From the NCBI RefSeq assembly GCF_000420325.1, contig NZ_ATUS01000006.1:64501-128500 (forward strand): DNA of 64,000 nucleotides, given 5' to 3'. The translations under genes were made by a program, and so were the position numbers. Position 1 is the first letter of the stretch, and the number at the start of each line of letters is the position of its first letter. This DNA comes from Spongiibacter tropicus DSM 19543 (lineage in GTDB: Bacteria; Pseudomonadota; Gammaproteobacteria; Pseudomonadales; Spongiibacteraceae). The notes under the pieces are model-generated. The model searched no databases and was not told where the DNA came from. It saw only the letters and a list, made by a program, of their open reading frames with translations. Below are positions 17,862-26,683 of this stretch, piece by piece.

Positions 17862-18854
17862 TCAGTTCCTCCCGACGATGCCATCCGCGCGCTCGATGCG
17901 CACCATATCGCCCTTGTCGGCCCCCAGGCGCAGTTCTGCTGCACCGAACAGGCGATCCACGATGTAGTACGGCGAGCGGAAGCGATAGTTCACCAGTTGC
18001 CCGTCGCCCTGTGCGCCGATGACGAACAGCGGCGGCAGCTCGCCCTGGGCGATGCCTGCCGGGAACTGGATATAGACCTTCTCGCCATCATCAAAAGCGC
18101 GCAGCGGTTTCCACGATGGATTGCTGCCGCTGATTGCATAGCGAAAGCGGATGTTATCCAGCGACAAGCCTGCATCGACCGGCGCGGCAGCGTTGGCGGC
18201 TTGGGCTTGGCGCCGCAAGGCCAGCATTCGGTCTTTCGGGTAGTCCCAGGACACCGACGCCATCCATGCCTTGTCGGTCGAAGTCAGTTCCAGCAGGTAC
18301 GTCCTGCGGCTGGTGGTAATGACCAGATTGGTCTTCAAGCTGGAACGGATAGGCTTGACCAGCACATTGACGCGCAGATCGGCCCCGCTGCCGCTGGAGG
18401 TGTCACCGACGATCCAGCGCACGGTATCGCCCGCAGCGACCGTCACCAGTTCCTCGCCAGGCTGGAGCGCGATCACCGTCACGCGACCTACTGACGCATA
18501 GACCTGGTACAGCGCGCCATCGCTATACGGCCAGACCTGGATCGCATTGACATAGCCTTCGCGCGTCGGAGCCACCCGTGCCTCGGCATTGGCTTTCGAG
18601 ACACGTACCGTCTCATCAGCCGGTTCAGGCGCAGGCTTCGCATCCTTTTCCTCCGGCACTGGCTTCAACTGCTCAGGCAATGGCAGTGGCTCTGCAATAG
18701 TGACCACCTCGATCGGCACAGGCATTTCCGGCAAAGGCTCCGCCTGTACCGGCTCATCCAAGGAAATCACTGGCGGGGGTTTGCCCTGCGTGGCGCAGCC
18801 GGCCAAGGCCAGCACGACAAGCGGCAAAGCGTAAAAACGGAAAGGCACATTCAT
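17862..18854 (-). CDS. trbG: TrbG, VirB9-like outer-membrane complex protein
   Basis: The 330-residue protein begins with a lipoprotein signal (LALAGC, cysteine at about 20), followed by a proline/glutamate-rich spacer and a conserved VirB9 domain (residues about 90-320, with IQVWPYSDGALYQVYA and TNLVITTSRRTYLLEL). VirB9 proteins form the outer-membrane ring with VirB7 and VirB10. The trbF stop overlaps its ATG. It is slightly long for the family because of the linker. Confidence 0.92.
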   Translation of the reverse strand: MNVPFRFYALPLVVLALAGCATQGKPPPVISLDEPVQAEPLPEMPVPIEVVTIAEPLPLPEQLKPVPEEKDAKPAPEPADETVRVSKANAEARVAPTREGYVNAIQVWPYSDGALYQVYASVGRVTVIALQPGEELVTVAAGDTVRWIVGDTSSGSGADLRVNVLVKPIRSSLKTNLVITTSRRTYLLELTSTDKAWMASVSWDYPKDRMLALRRQAQAANAAAPVDAGLSLDNIRFRYAISGSNPSWKPLRAFDDGEKVYIQFPAGIAQGELPPLFVIGAQGDGQLVNYRFRSPYYIVDRLFGAAELRLGADKGDMVRIERADGIVGRN

Positions 18855-19555
18855 GGCTTCACTCCTTCAGACGAATCCAGTTCACGGCTCCACGACAGGC
18901 CATTGACGTAGATGCCCAGCGGGTTGCGGCGCAGGCGTTCTTCGGTGCGCGGGGTCTGCTGCACGATGGACACCACCGCCGTCCATCGCTCCAGCCCGGC
19001 CGCCGCGCCATTGACGTAGCGGCGTTCCATCCAGCGCACGTTGAACGACGCATCGCTGGCGCGAACCACGCTGGTGATCTGTACCGTTACCGACTCTTTG
19101 CCGATGCGGGCGAACGGGTCATTCACCCGCGCATAGTCGTTAAGCACCGCCGCGCCTCGGTCGGTGGTGTAGTCGTAGGCATCGAGCCAGTTCTGGCGCA
19201 CGACGATGGGGTCGATGGACAGTGAGCGCACCAGCGTCACGAACCGCGCGATATGGTGTGCCGTCTGCGCATCGGTGGGCCGGTACGGCGTGGCCGCTTC
19301 GCCCACGGTGCGCACCTGGCCGGACTGATCGACTTCGATGACATAGGGCGTGACGATGGATTGGGCCGAGCGCCACACCAGGCCACCGGCCATCAGCAGC
19401 GCGAGCACCAGGCAGCCGAAGGCCATCAATCGCCAGTTCTTGGCCTGCACGCGGGCCGAGCCGATGCGCTCGTCCCACACCTGGGCAGCGGCTTGATACG
19501 GGGTGGCAGGCTGCGGCGTATCGGCATAGCGCACCTGCGGTCGTTTGAATCGCAT
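18851..19555 (-). CDS. trbF: TrbF, VirB8-like inner-membrane scaffold
   Basis: The 234-residue protein has a cytoplasmic N-terminus, one membrane helix near residues 42-64 (WRLMAFGCLVLALLMAGGLV) and a periplasmic VirB8-like domain ending in VNGLSWSREL. VirB8 proteins nucleate assembly of the secretion channel. It lies 17 bases after trbL and overlaps trbG by ATGA. Confidence 0.92.
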   Translation of the reverse strand: MRFKRPQVRYADTPQPATPYQAAAQVWDERIGSARVQAKNWRLMAFGCLVLALLMAGGLVWRSAQSIVTPYVIEVDQSGQVRTVGEAATPYRPTDAQTAHHIARFVTLVRSLSIDPIVVRQNWLDAYDYTTDRGAAVLNDYARVNDPFARIGKESVTVQITSVVRASDASFNVRWMERRYVNGAAAGLERWTAVVSIVQQTPRTEERLRRNPLGIYVNGLSWSRELDSSEGVKP

Positions 19556-19572
19556 GGCGTTCTCCTTGAAAG

Positions 19573-20967
19573 TCAGCTATCGGAATCTCGCAGACTCGGG
19601 CCTTGGCCCGAACCGCCGCCGTCGCCACCGCGCAGCGTGTGCGCGGCCGTGGTGGTGGCCTGGGTGAGTCGTTGGCGGCGTTGCAGGCGCTTGGCCCAGC
19701 CCGGTTTTTCCTGCTTCTGCGCGTTGGCCGTGTCGCCAGCGGCATCGCCTGCGGTGGCCTGCCCGGAACTGGCAGCGCCACCGCCTGAGCCACCATCGGT
19801 GCCGGAGCCTTGCCAGCCTGCTTTGAATGGCGCGGCCGCCTTGGCTGCCGCCGCTTTGATGCCTGCACCGGCGCGCTGGCCAGCGGCCTGTGCGCCGCCC
19901 TTGGCGACACTGCCCAGTCCAGCCATCGCGCCTTTGGCTCCGCCGCCCGCAGCGGCAGAACCGGCCTGGAAAGCCGACTTCGCGCTGCCAGCCGCCGAAG
20001 TCGCGGCCCGCGCGCCAGCCCCGGCGAGCTTGGCGGCAGCCGGTGCCATGCGCGCTCCGGCCATCACGGCACCGCCCACGCCGGTGGCGGCGGCACCTAC
20101 GGCAACCGCCGCGCCTGCGGCACCAATCGCAGCACCGGCCATCGCGCCTGCGCCAAGCTGCGGTGCACCGGATACCAGCCCGGTGGCAATGCCCGGCCCG
20201 AAGATCCCCAACGCCAGCAGCGTGAGCGAGGCCAGCATGATGACCACTGCATGGTCGATGGACGGCTCGGCCGGATGCACCTGGAACTCGGCAAACAGGC
20301 CCGAGCCGATGCCGACGATGACGGCCAGCACCAGCACCTTGATGCCCGAGGACACCACGTTGCCCAGCACCTTCTCGGCGAGGAAGCTGGTCTTGTTCCA
20401 CAGCGCGAACGGCACCAGCACGAAGCCCGCGAGCGTGGTCAGTTTGAACTCGATCAGCGTGATGAAAAGCTGGATCGCCAGCACGAAGAAACACAGGATC
20501 ACCACCGCCCAGGCCAGGAACATGACCACGATGGGCGTCATGTTCACGAACACTTCGGGGAAGCCCGCCATGTCGCTGATCTGCTCAAGAATGGGGGCCG
20601 CCGCGTCGATGCCGGTCTTGGCCAAGCGTCCCGGTTGCAGGAATTCGCCCATGCTCATCGTCGAGCCGCTGGCCGTCAGGCCGAGGCCCGCGAACGAGCG
20701 GAAGACAATGCTGGCCAGCCAGTTGAAGTTGTTGATGATGTAGGCGAAGGCACCGACGTAAAGCACCTTGCGCAGCAGTTTGGCGATCACATCATCGCCC
20801 TGATCGGTGGCGTGGCTCATCGCCCAGTACAGCCCGGCAATCGTCATGTCGATGACGATCAGCGTGGCGGTGAGGAACGCGACTTCGCCCTGCAGCAGCC
20901 CAAAGCCCGAGTCGATGTAGCGCGAGAAGGTAGCGAGAAATCGGTCGATCACGGTCACGTCATTCAT
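19573..20967 (-). CDS. trbL: TrbL, VirB6-like polytopic membrane protein
   Basis: The 464-residue protein has several membrane segments in its first 260 residues (for example VAFLTATLIVIDMTIAGLYW and the region around VVMFLAWAVVILCFFVLAIQL) and a long Ala/Gly-rich, then basic, C-terminal tail. VirB6/TrbL proteins form the inner-membrane part of the DNA path. It overlaps the trbK stop by ATGA. The low-complexity tail is normal for TrbL in this ICE family. Confidence 0.93.
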   Translation of the reverse strand: MNDVTVIDRFLATFSRYIDSGFGLLQGEVAFLTATLIVIDMTIAGLYWAMSHATDQGDDVIAKLLRKVLYVGAFAYIINNFNWLASIVFRSFAGLGLTASGSTMSMGEFLQPGRLAKTGIDAAAPILEQISDMAGFPEVFVNMTPIVVMFLAWAVVILCFFVLAIQLFITLIEFKLTTLAGFVLVPFALWNKTSFLAEKVLGNVVSSGIKVLVLAVIVGIGSGLFAEFQVHPAEPSIDHAVVIMLASLTLLALGIFGPGIATGLVSGAPQLGAGAMAGAAIGAAGAAVAVGAAATGVGGAVMAGARMAPAAAKLAGAGARAATSAAGSAKSAFQAGSAAAGGGAKGAMAGLGSVAKGGAQAAGQRAGAGIKAAAAKAAAPFKAGWQGSGTDGGSGGGAASSGQATAGDAAGDTANAQKQEKPGWAKRLQRRQRLTQATTTAAHTLRGGDGGGSGQGPSLRDSDS

Positions 20968-21266
20968 GGCACGTCCCCCTCGAAGGGCATGGCGCCCTGG
21001 TCACTGATGGGCGAGTCGAAGCTCGGCGGGATCGGCGGCAGATCGGCCAACGTGCGGAACTCGTCAGGCCCGGTTTCACCGGCGACGAAGCGCCGCCGGA
21101 AAGCGTCGGCCGCGGGCAGGCAGGCGTCTTCGCCTGCGGCCGTCCTGTCGGCGGCACACTGCACACGCAAAGCCTTGAGCCGCACGGGATCAGCGACCAG
21201 GTCTTCGGTCGGCTGCTGGCTGCAAGCGACCAGCAGCACGGGAAGCAGCAAGGAAACGCATCGCAT
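20964..21266 (-). CDS. trbK: TrbK-like entry-exclusion lipoprotein
   Basis: A 100-residue protein with a lipoprotein signal peptide (LLPVLLVAC, cysteine at about 15) and a small periplasmic part. Its place between trbJ and trbL is that of trbK in IncP plasmids, where TrbK blocks redundant conjugation. Its sequence resembles the 'TrbK-alt' group of ICEs rather than RP4 TrbK. The ATG is 12 bases after the trbJ stop. Confidence 0.8.
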   Translation of the reverse strand: MRCVSLLLPVLLVACSQQPTEDLVADPVRLKALRVQCAADRTAAGEDACLPAADAFRRRFVAGETGPDEFRTLADLPPIPPSFDSPISDQGAMPFEGDVP

Positions 21267-21278
21267 GGCCGTCTCCCG

Positions 21279-22022
21279 TCAGTTGCCGTAGAAATCCACG
21301 CGCTGCGGCGTGTACGGCGTGCCATCACCCAGGAAGCGGCGCGTCACTTCACGGCCACGCTCGACAGCCGCTGCTTGGCGTGCCAGTTCCAGCGCGGCGG
21401 CGCGTTCCTGCGTGATCTGGAGTTGCTGCGCCTGGATGGACTGCTTGGCCTGCAAGGCCAGAAGCTGGTTGGTCGCCTGCATGGCTTGCAGCGCGCCGGT
21501 GGCGGACTGACTTTGGCTGACCAGATCGGACAGTGCGCTTTCGTCTTTTGCCAGGTTCTGCGACACCTGCGCCTGCATCCGCATCGCGGTATGCAGGCCA
21601 TTCAAGGTGTTCTTCCAGCGCTCCTGCGCGTCGCGCACCATCTGGTCGCCGCTGACAGTCGCGGCGTACTGCTCCGGGTACAGCCGGGCGAAGGTCGCAT
21701 CCATGCTCTGCACGTCGTAGGCCAGGCCGCGTGCCTCGGCGATCAGGCGTTCGGTCGTGGCGAGCGTCGAGCGCAGGCGATTGACGATGTTGAAGTCCAG
21801 ATTCGCCAGATTGCGCGCCTGGTTCATCAGCATCTGTGCTTCGTTCTGGAGTTGGTTGATCTGGTTGTTGATCTGCTCCAACGTGCGCACGGCGGTCAGC
21901 GTGTTCTGCACGAAGTTGGACGGGTCGAACACCGTCAGCGCGGATGCGGGCTGAACGATTAGCAGCGACACCGACAGCACGGCGGCAAGCGAGACAGACA
22001 GCAGACGGGGCTTGGTCTTCAT
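21279..22022 (-). CDS. trbJ: TrbJ, VirB5-like minor pilin/adhesin
   Basis: The 247-residue protein has a signal peptide (LSVSLAAVLSVSLLIVQPASA) and a coiled-coil-rich body (LEQINNQINQLQNEAQMLMN), as in VirB5/TrbJ proteins found at pilus tips and in mating contact. I start it at the ATG at 22022, which has AGGAG upstream and overlaps the trbE stop; a longer frame from 22094 would destroy the signal peptide. Its C-terminus contains FLGDGTPYTP, which resembles the end of the EexN-like protein at 28914-29168. Confidence 0.92.
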   Translation of the reverse strand: MKTKPRLLSVSLAAVLSVSLLIVQPASALTVFDPSNFVQNTLTAVRTLEQINNQINQLQNEAQMLMNQARNLANLDFNIVNRLRSTLATTERLIAEARGLAYDVQSMDATFARLYPEQYAATVSGDQMVRDAQERWKNTLNGLHTAMRMQAQVSQNLAKDESALSDLVSQSQSATGALQAMQATNQLLALQAKQSIQAQQLQITQERAAALELARQAAAVERGREVTRRFLGDGTPYTPQRVDFYGN

Positions 22023-24466
22023 GGCAAGTTCTCCTGTGGTTGGGAAAGAAAGGAAGTGGCCGCCGGTGCGGACGGCAACAGGTCGGCCGCCCAATCGAGG
22101 CCGCGATGACGTAGCCAGGCACCGGCAAAGCCAGGTGTGCCTGCGTCCAGCAGCATGCGATCCATGTCGCGTTGGTCTTGTGGGGTGGATGCCCCGGCGA
22201 AGGCCAGCGTGGTTGGCCCCAGGTCGAGGTCGAACAGGCGATTGCCCAGACGCGATTGGTAGTAGTAGTCCCGCTTGGGCTGCGCGGTCGCCACGATCTC
22301 GATCTGGCGAGAGTTCAGCCCAAAGCCTTCGTAGATCGTGCGAATCTGCGGCTCGGTGGCCTGCGGATTAGGGAGAAAGATCCGACTGGCGCAGCTTTCA
22401 ATCACCGCCGGTGCAATGCTCGAATCCTTGATGTCGGCCAGCGACTGCGTGGCGAACATGACGCTGACATTCTTCTTGCGCAGCGTCTTGAGCCACTGGC
22501 GAATGCGGGCGGCGAACACAGGGTCATCGAGGAACAGCCAGGCTTCATCGAGGATCAGCAGCGTGGGCGCGCCGTCGAAGCGTTCATCGAAGCGGGCGAA
22601 CAGGTAGCCCAGCACGGCCAGCACCGCCGCCTTGCTGTGCATCAGTTCTTCCATCTCGAAGCACTGCACGCCGCCGGAACCCAGGCGGTCGGCATCGGCA
22701 TCCAGCAGCTTGCCGTGGGCACCGCCCAGCACATAGGGCGCAAGCGCCTGGCGCAGTGCGTTCGATTGCAGCAGTACCGACAGGCCCGTCAGCGTGCGTT
22801 GCTCCGCTGGCGCACCGGCCAAGCTGCCTAGTGCCGACCAGATCGCAGCCTTCTCGTCCGGGCCAATGACGACACCTTCATGCAACAGGCGGCCTTCCAC
22901 CCATTCGGCGGCCCAGGTGCGGTAGCCCTCCTGGTCGATGCGGGCCAATGGCTGAAAAGCAATCGCCCCGTCATTGCCGAGGTCGTAATGCTCGCCGCCC
23001 AGCCCGAGGATGGTGGCGCGCATCGAGCGGCCCATGTCGAAGGCGAAGATGCGCGAGCCGGGATAGCGGCGAAACTGCATTGCCAGCGTGGCGAGCAGCA
23101 CCGACTTGCCCATGCCGGTTGGCCCGGCGACCAGCGTGTGGCCCACATCGCCGATGTGCGTCACCAGCCGGAACGGCGTCGCGCCATCGGTGCGGGTGAC
23201 GATCAGCGGCGGGCCATCCAGATGCGCGTTCTTCTCCGGCCCGGCCCACACGGCGGACAGCGGCATCATGTGCGTCAGGTTCAGCGTCGAGACGATGGGC
23301 TGGCGCACATTCGCGTAGGCGTTACCGGGAATGGACGACAGCCAGGCATCCACCGCGTTCAAGGTTTCGGGGATGGTGACGAAGCCGCGCCCCTGAATGA
23401 CGCGCTCTACCATGCGCAGCTTCTCGTCGGCCACGGCAGGGTCGGTGTCGAGCACTGTCACGGTAGCCGTCAGGTAGCCGAAGGCCACCTGATCGCTGCC
23501 CAGTTCTTGCAAGGCGGCGTCTGCATCGGCGGCCTTGTTGTTGGCGTCGGTATCGACCAGCGGGCTTTCCTGCTGGAAGATCGTTTCACGCAACAGCGCG
23601 ACGACATTCTTGCGCTTGGCGAACCACTGGCGACGCAGGCGTCCAAGCTCTTTTTCCGCTTCGGCTTTGTCGAGGCAAAGGAACCGGGTTGCCCAACGAT
23701 AGCCGAAGCCCAAGCGGTTGAGGTCGTCCAAAATCCCCGGCCAAGTCGAGGTCGGAAAGCCTCGCACCGACACCACGCGCAGGTGCTGATCGCCCAGCAT
23801 GGGTGCCAGACCACCGACCAGCGCGGAGTCGGCCAGCAATGCGTCGATGTGGAATGGCACCTCGGGTACGCCGACGCGGTAGCGCCGCGTGGACACCGTG
23901 GCGTGCAGGTAAGTCAGTGTCTGGCTGTCATCGAGCCAGGCAATCTCCGGCATCACGCCGTCGAGCAGGTCGAACACGCGATCCGTTTCCGCCACGAAGG
24001 CTTCCAGCCGACCCTGCCAGTCCACGCCATCGCCCGGCGCATTCTCATAGAGCATCTTGGCGGCACGGGCGCGGGATTCTTCTGGTGGCAGGTAGGCCAG
24101 CGTCAGGTGATAGGCGCTCTCGTAGTGGTGGCCGGATTCCTCGAAGGCTGCACGGCGTTCTTCCTCCACCAGCCAGGACAACGGCTCGGGGAAATCGGAA
24201 CGTGGATAGCCCGCCGCTGCGCAGCGCTCGGCTTCGATGAACAAGGCCCAGCCCGACCCCAGGCGGCGCAGTGCGTTGTTCAAGCGTGCCGACGTGGCGA
24301 TCAGCTCGCCTTGCGTGGCGCTGTTCAGATCCGGCCCGCGAAAATGTGCCGTGCGCTGGAACGAGCCATCCTTGTTCAAGACGACGCCCGGCCCGATCAG
24401 CCCGGCCCAGGGCAGCCAGTCGGCCAGCAGTGCGGGCCGCTGGCGGTATTCGGCAAGGTTCAGCAT
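22019..24466 (-). CDS. trbE: TrbE, VirB4-like conjugation ATPase
   Basis: The 815-residue ATPase powers pilus biogenesis and DNA transfer. The Walker A box GPTGMGKS lies near the middle and the Walker B segment LLILDEAWLFLDD about 200 residues later. The N-terminal half matches CagE/TrbE/VirB architecture. It lies 12 bases after trbD, and its stop overlaps the trbJ start. Confidence 0.95.
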   Translation of the reverse strand: MLNLAEYRQRPALLADWLPWAGLIGPGVVLNKDGSFQRTAHFRGPDLNSATQGELIATSARLNNALRRLGSGWALFIEAERCAAAGYPRSDFPEPLSWLVEEERRAAFEESGHHYESAYHLTLAYLPPEESRARAAKMLYENAPGDGVDWQGRLEAFVAETDRVFDLLDGVMPEIAWLDDSQTLTYLHATVSTRRYRVGVPEVPFHIDALLADSALVGGLAPMLGDQHLRVVSVRGFPTSTWPGILDDLNRLGFGYRWATRFLCLDKAEAEKELGRLRRQWFAKRKNVVALLRETIFQQESPLVDTDANNKAADADAALQELGSDQVAFGYLTATVTVLDTDPAVADEKLRMVERVIQGRGFVTIPETLNAVDAWLSSIPGNAYANVRQPIVSTLNLTHMMPLSAVWAGPEKNAHLDGPPLIVTRTDGATPFRLVTHIGDVGHTLVAGPTGMGKSVLLATLAMQFRRYPGSRIFAFDMGRSMRATILGLGGEHYDLGNDGAIAFQPLARIDQEGYRTWAAEWVEGRLLHEGVVIGPDEKAAIWSALGSLAGAPAEQRTLTGLSVLLQSNALRQALAPYVLGGAHGKLLDADADRLGSGGVQCFEMEELMHSKAAVLAVLGYLFARFDERFDGAPTLLILDEAWLFLDDPVFAARIRQWLKTLRKKNVSVMFATQSLADIKDSSIAPAVIESCASRIFLPNPQATEPQIRTIYEGFGLNSRQIEIVATAQPKRDYYYQSRLGNRLFDLDLGPTTLAFAGASTPQDQRDMDRMLLDAGTPGFAGAWLRHRGLDWAADLLPSAPAATSFLSQPQENLP

Positions 24467-24478
24467 GTCGGCACTCCC

Positions 24479-24748
24479 CTATGCGTCCAGCAGCGGCTTG
24501 TGCTTGATGTGCCGGGCGAAGACCTGCATGAACTGCGGATCGACGCGCGCGCCCCAGACCGCCAGCGAATGGCCGGCGATCCAGAGCACCACGCCGGGAA
24601 TCCACAGTTGCAGGCCCAGCCCGACGGCGGCGGCCAGCGTGCCGTTGGCAATCGCCACGGTGCGCGGCGCACCGCCCAGCAGGATCGGCTCGGTCAGCGA
24701 GCGATGCAGCGGCACTTCAAAGCCCGGAAGATCGGTGGCCGTGCTCAT
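24479..24748 (-). CDS. trbD: TrbD, VirB3-like membrane protein
   Basis: An 89-residue protein with the VirB3 pattern: a polar start (PLHRSLTEPILLGGAPR) and one or two membrane helices (IANGTLAAAVGLGLQLWIPG, VVLWIAGHSLAVWG). The ATG at 24748 overlaps the trbC stop by ATGA, which decides the start against a longer open frame. VirB3 proteins work with VirB4 at the inner membrane. Confidence 0.92.
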   Translation of the reverse strand: MSTATDLPGFEVPLHRSLTEPILLGGAPRTVAIANGTLAAAVGLGLQLWIPGVVLWIAGHSLAVWGARVDPQFMQVFARHIKHKPLLDA

Positions 24749-25131
24749 ACGACGGCCCCGCCGGAGAAGCTGAAGAACGACAGGAAGAAGCTCGAAGCCG
24801 CGAAGGCGATGGACAGGCCGAAGACGATCTGGATCAGCTTGCGAAAGCCGCCACTGGTATCGCCGAAGGCCAACGCCAGGCCGGTGGCGATGATGATGAT
24901 CACCGCGACGATGCGGGCTACCGGCCCCTGGATGGATTCGAGAATGGATTGCAGCGGGCCTTCCCACGGCATTGAGGAACCGGCGGCCTGCGCCGTGCCC
25001 GCCAGCAACAGCATCAACACCGCGAGCAGCAACCCTTGTCCTGCGGGTCGGGCCAGGCGATGCAAACGCGCCAGCATGGGCAGCGGGGAAAGCGGGTTTA
25101 CAGAAAGACGGAAAGCATCAACGTGCGTCAT
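24745..25131 (-). CDS. trbC: TrbC, VirB2-like major pilin
   Basis: The 128-residue prepilin has a long leader ending in GTAQA and two hydrophobic helices in the mature part (GPVARIVAVIIIIATGLALA and LIQIVFGLSIAFAASSFFL), the usual plan of VirB2/TrbC. IncP TrbC is cyclised by TraF; a TraF gene is present at 44037-44636, so the same processing may occur. Both ends are coupled to trbB and trbD by ATGA overlaps. Confidence 0.93.
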   Translation of the reverse strand: MTHVDAFRLSVNPLSPLPMLARLHRLARPAGQGLLLAVLMLLLAGTAQAAGSSMPWEGPLQSILESIQGPVARIVAVIIIIATGLALAFGDTSGGFRKLIQIVFGLSIAFAASSFFLSFFSFSGGAVV

Positions 25132-26198
25132 GGCAGTTCTCCAGGTTGTTCAGGGATCGAGGAAGGCGTAGCGGCAGCGGCTGTAAGAGGAACCGGCGGC
25201 AGCTCGGGAAGCGTCGCTTCCAGCGCATCCGCCAGGCGGTAGCCCGCGCCGTCGAAACCGACGACGCGGGAAATGGTTTCGACGTGGCGCTTGCGGCCGC
25301 GGCCTGCGATGTGGATCACGACATTGACCGCCTCGGCGATCAGGGCGCGGGGCGGATTCACCGCCACTTCGAGGATCAGTTGCTCCAGGCGCAGCAGCGC
25401 GCCCAACGCGGAGCCGGCATGAATGGTGGCGATGCCGCCGGGGTGGCCGGTGCCCCAGACCTTCACCAGATCCAGCGCTTCGCCGCCGCGCACTTCGCCG
25501 ACGATCACGCGGTCGGGCCGCAGGCGCATCGTGGCCCGCACCAGCTCGGTCATGGACACGACGCCGGCGCGGGTGCGCAGCGGCACATGGTCGCGGGCCG
25601 CGCATTGCAGTTCGATGGTGTCTTCGAGCACCAGCACGCGGTCGCCGGTGGCGGCGATCTCGGCCAGCAAGGCATTGGCCAGCGTGGTCTTGCCGGTGCT
25701 GGTGCCTCCGGCGATCAGGATGTTGTGCCGCTCGCGCACGGCATGACGCAGAAACTCGGCCTGCCCAGTGGTCAGGATGCCATCAGCCACATAGCGATCC
25801 AGACCGATGATGCTCACGGCACGCTTGCGCAGCGCAAAGGCCGGGCCGGGTGCGGCGGGCGGCAGGATGCCCTCGAAGCGTTCGCCGGTTTCAGGCAGTT
25901 CGGCGGTCAAGAGCGGTTGGCCGCGATGCACCTCCGCACCGACATGGGCGGCGACCAGGCGGATGATGCGTTCGCCATCGGCTTCGGGCAGTTCGACGCC
26001 GAGCGGCGCACGGCCAGACGACAGCCGATCCACCCACAATGTCCGGTCGGGGTTGAGCATCACTTCCACCACGTCCGGGTCTTCCAGCGCAGCGGCGATC
26101 ACCGGCCCCATCGCCGTGCGCAGCATCTGGATGCGGCGATCCTGGGATGCTGCAGCGGATGAGCGCGGTTCGGGCGGGATTTGAGGAACGGCACTCAT
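25128..26198 (-). CDS. trbB: TrbB, VirB11-like traffic ATPase
   Basis: The 356-residue protein is a hexameric secretion ATPase. The Walker A box GGTSTGKTT is near residue 195. The Asp box (ILVLEDTIELQ) and the Walker B/His boxes (RPDRVIVGEVRGGEALDL, GHPGGIATIHA) follow in the correct order. It is the first trb gene after the RHH protein, overlapping it by ATGA. Confidence 0.95.
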   Translation of the reverse strand: MSAVPQIPPEPRSSAAASQDRRIQMLRTAMGPVIAAALEDPDVVEVMLNPDRTLWVDRLSSGRAPLGVELPEADGERIIRLVAAHVGAEVHRGQPLLTAELPETGERFEGILPPAAPGPAFALRKRAVSIIGLDRYVADGILTTGQAEFLRHAVRERHNILIAGGTSTGKTTLANALLAEIAATGDRVLVLEDTIELQCAARDHVPLRTRAGVVSMTELVRATMRLRPDRVIVGEVRGGEALDLVKVWGTGHPGGIATIHAGSALGALLRLEQLILEVAVNPPRALIAEAVNVVIHIAGRGRKRHVETISRVVGFDGAGYRLADALEATLPELPPVPLTAAAATPSSIPEQPGELP

Positions 26199-26683
26199 GA
26201 CGCACGCTCCGCAGTGCGTTCATGGGCGGCGGCCATCGCGGCCGCGTCATCCATGCGCATCTCGAACTCACGATCCTGGGGATGCAGTTCTTCCACCACG
26301 TCCCGTACCAGGCTGCGGCCACGCAGCAGGTGGCGGCCTAACTGTTCGACGAACTGCTCGAAGCGCGCCTTGCCCTGCGCGCGAGCCGCATCCTGATGGG
26401 CCTCCGGCACCGGCGTGCTGACGGTCAGGTAGTAGCGGACGAATAGCGCCAGCGTCTCGATCTGGATGTTCTGGTCACGCTCCAGGCGCTCGGCCTGCCG
26501 CGACAGGCGATCCAGTCGTTTGGCGATGGCGGCCTCACGCTGGTCGCCGGCATCGGGTGACAGCCAGGACGCCAAGGCAGCGGCGACGATGCTGGACTTT
26601 GACACGCCTTTCTTCGCGGCCAGCTCGTCCAGACGCTTGGCGTGCTCGTGCTGGATGAACAGGTTCAATCGGTATTGGCTCAT
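26195..26683 (-). CDS. CopG-like ribbon-helix-helix protein between traG and trbB
   Basis: A 162-residue protein with an N-terminal RHH-like motif (YRLNLFIQHEHAKRLDELAAKKGVS onward, shown here as residues 4-29) and a helical, charged remainder with coiled-coil potential. The motif suggests DNA binding. Its ATGA overlaps with both traG and trbB make it an integral part of the transfer operon. It may be an autoregulator of the operon or part of the relaxosome; neither is shown. Confidence 0.8.
   Translation of the reverse strand: MSQYRLNLFIQHEHAKRLDELAAKKGVSKSSIVAAALASWLSPDAGDQREAAIAKRLDRLSRQAERLERDQNIQIETLALFVRYYLTVSTPVPEAHQDAARAQGKARFEQFVEQLGRHLLRGRSLVRDVVEELHPQDREFEMRMDDAAAMAAAHERTAERAS

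Noticed and set aside
22880-25171. 763-codon plus-strand frame opposite trbE-trbC
   Set aside because: Spans three genuine coupled genes on the other strand and shows no domain.
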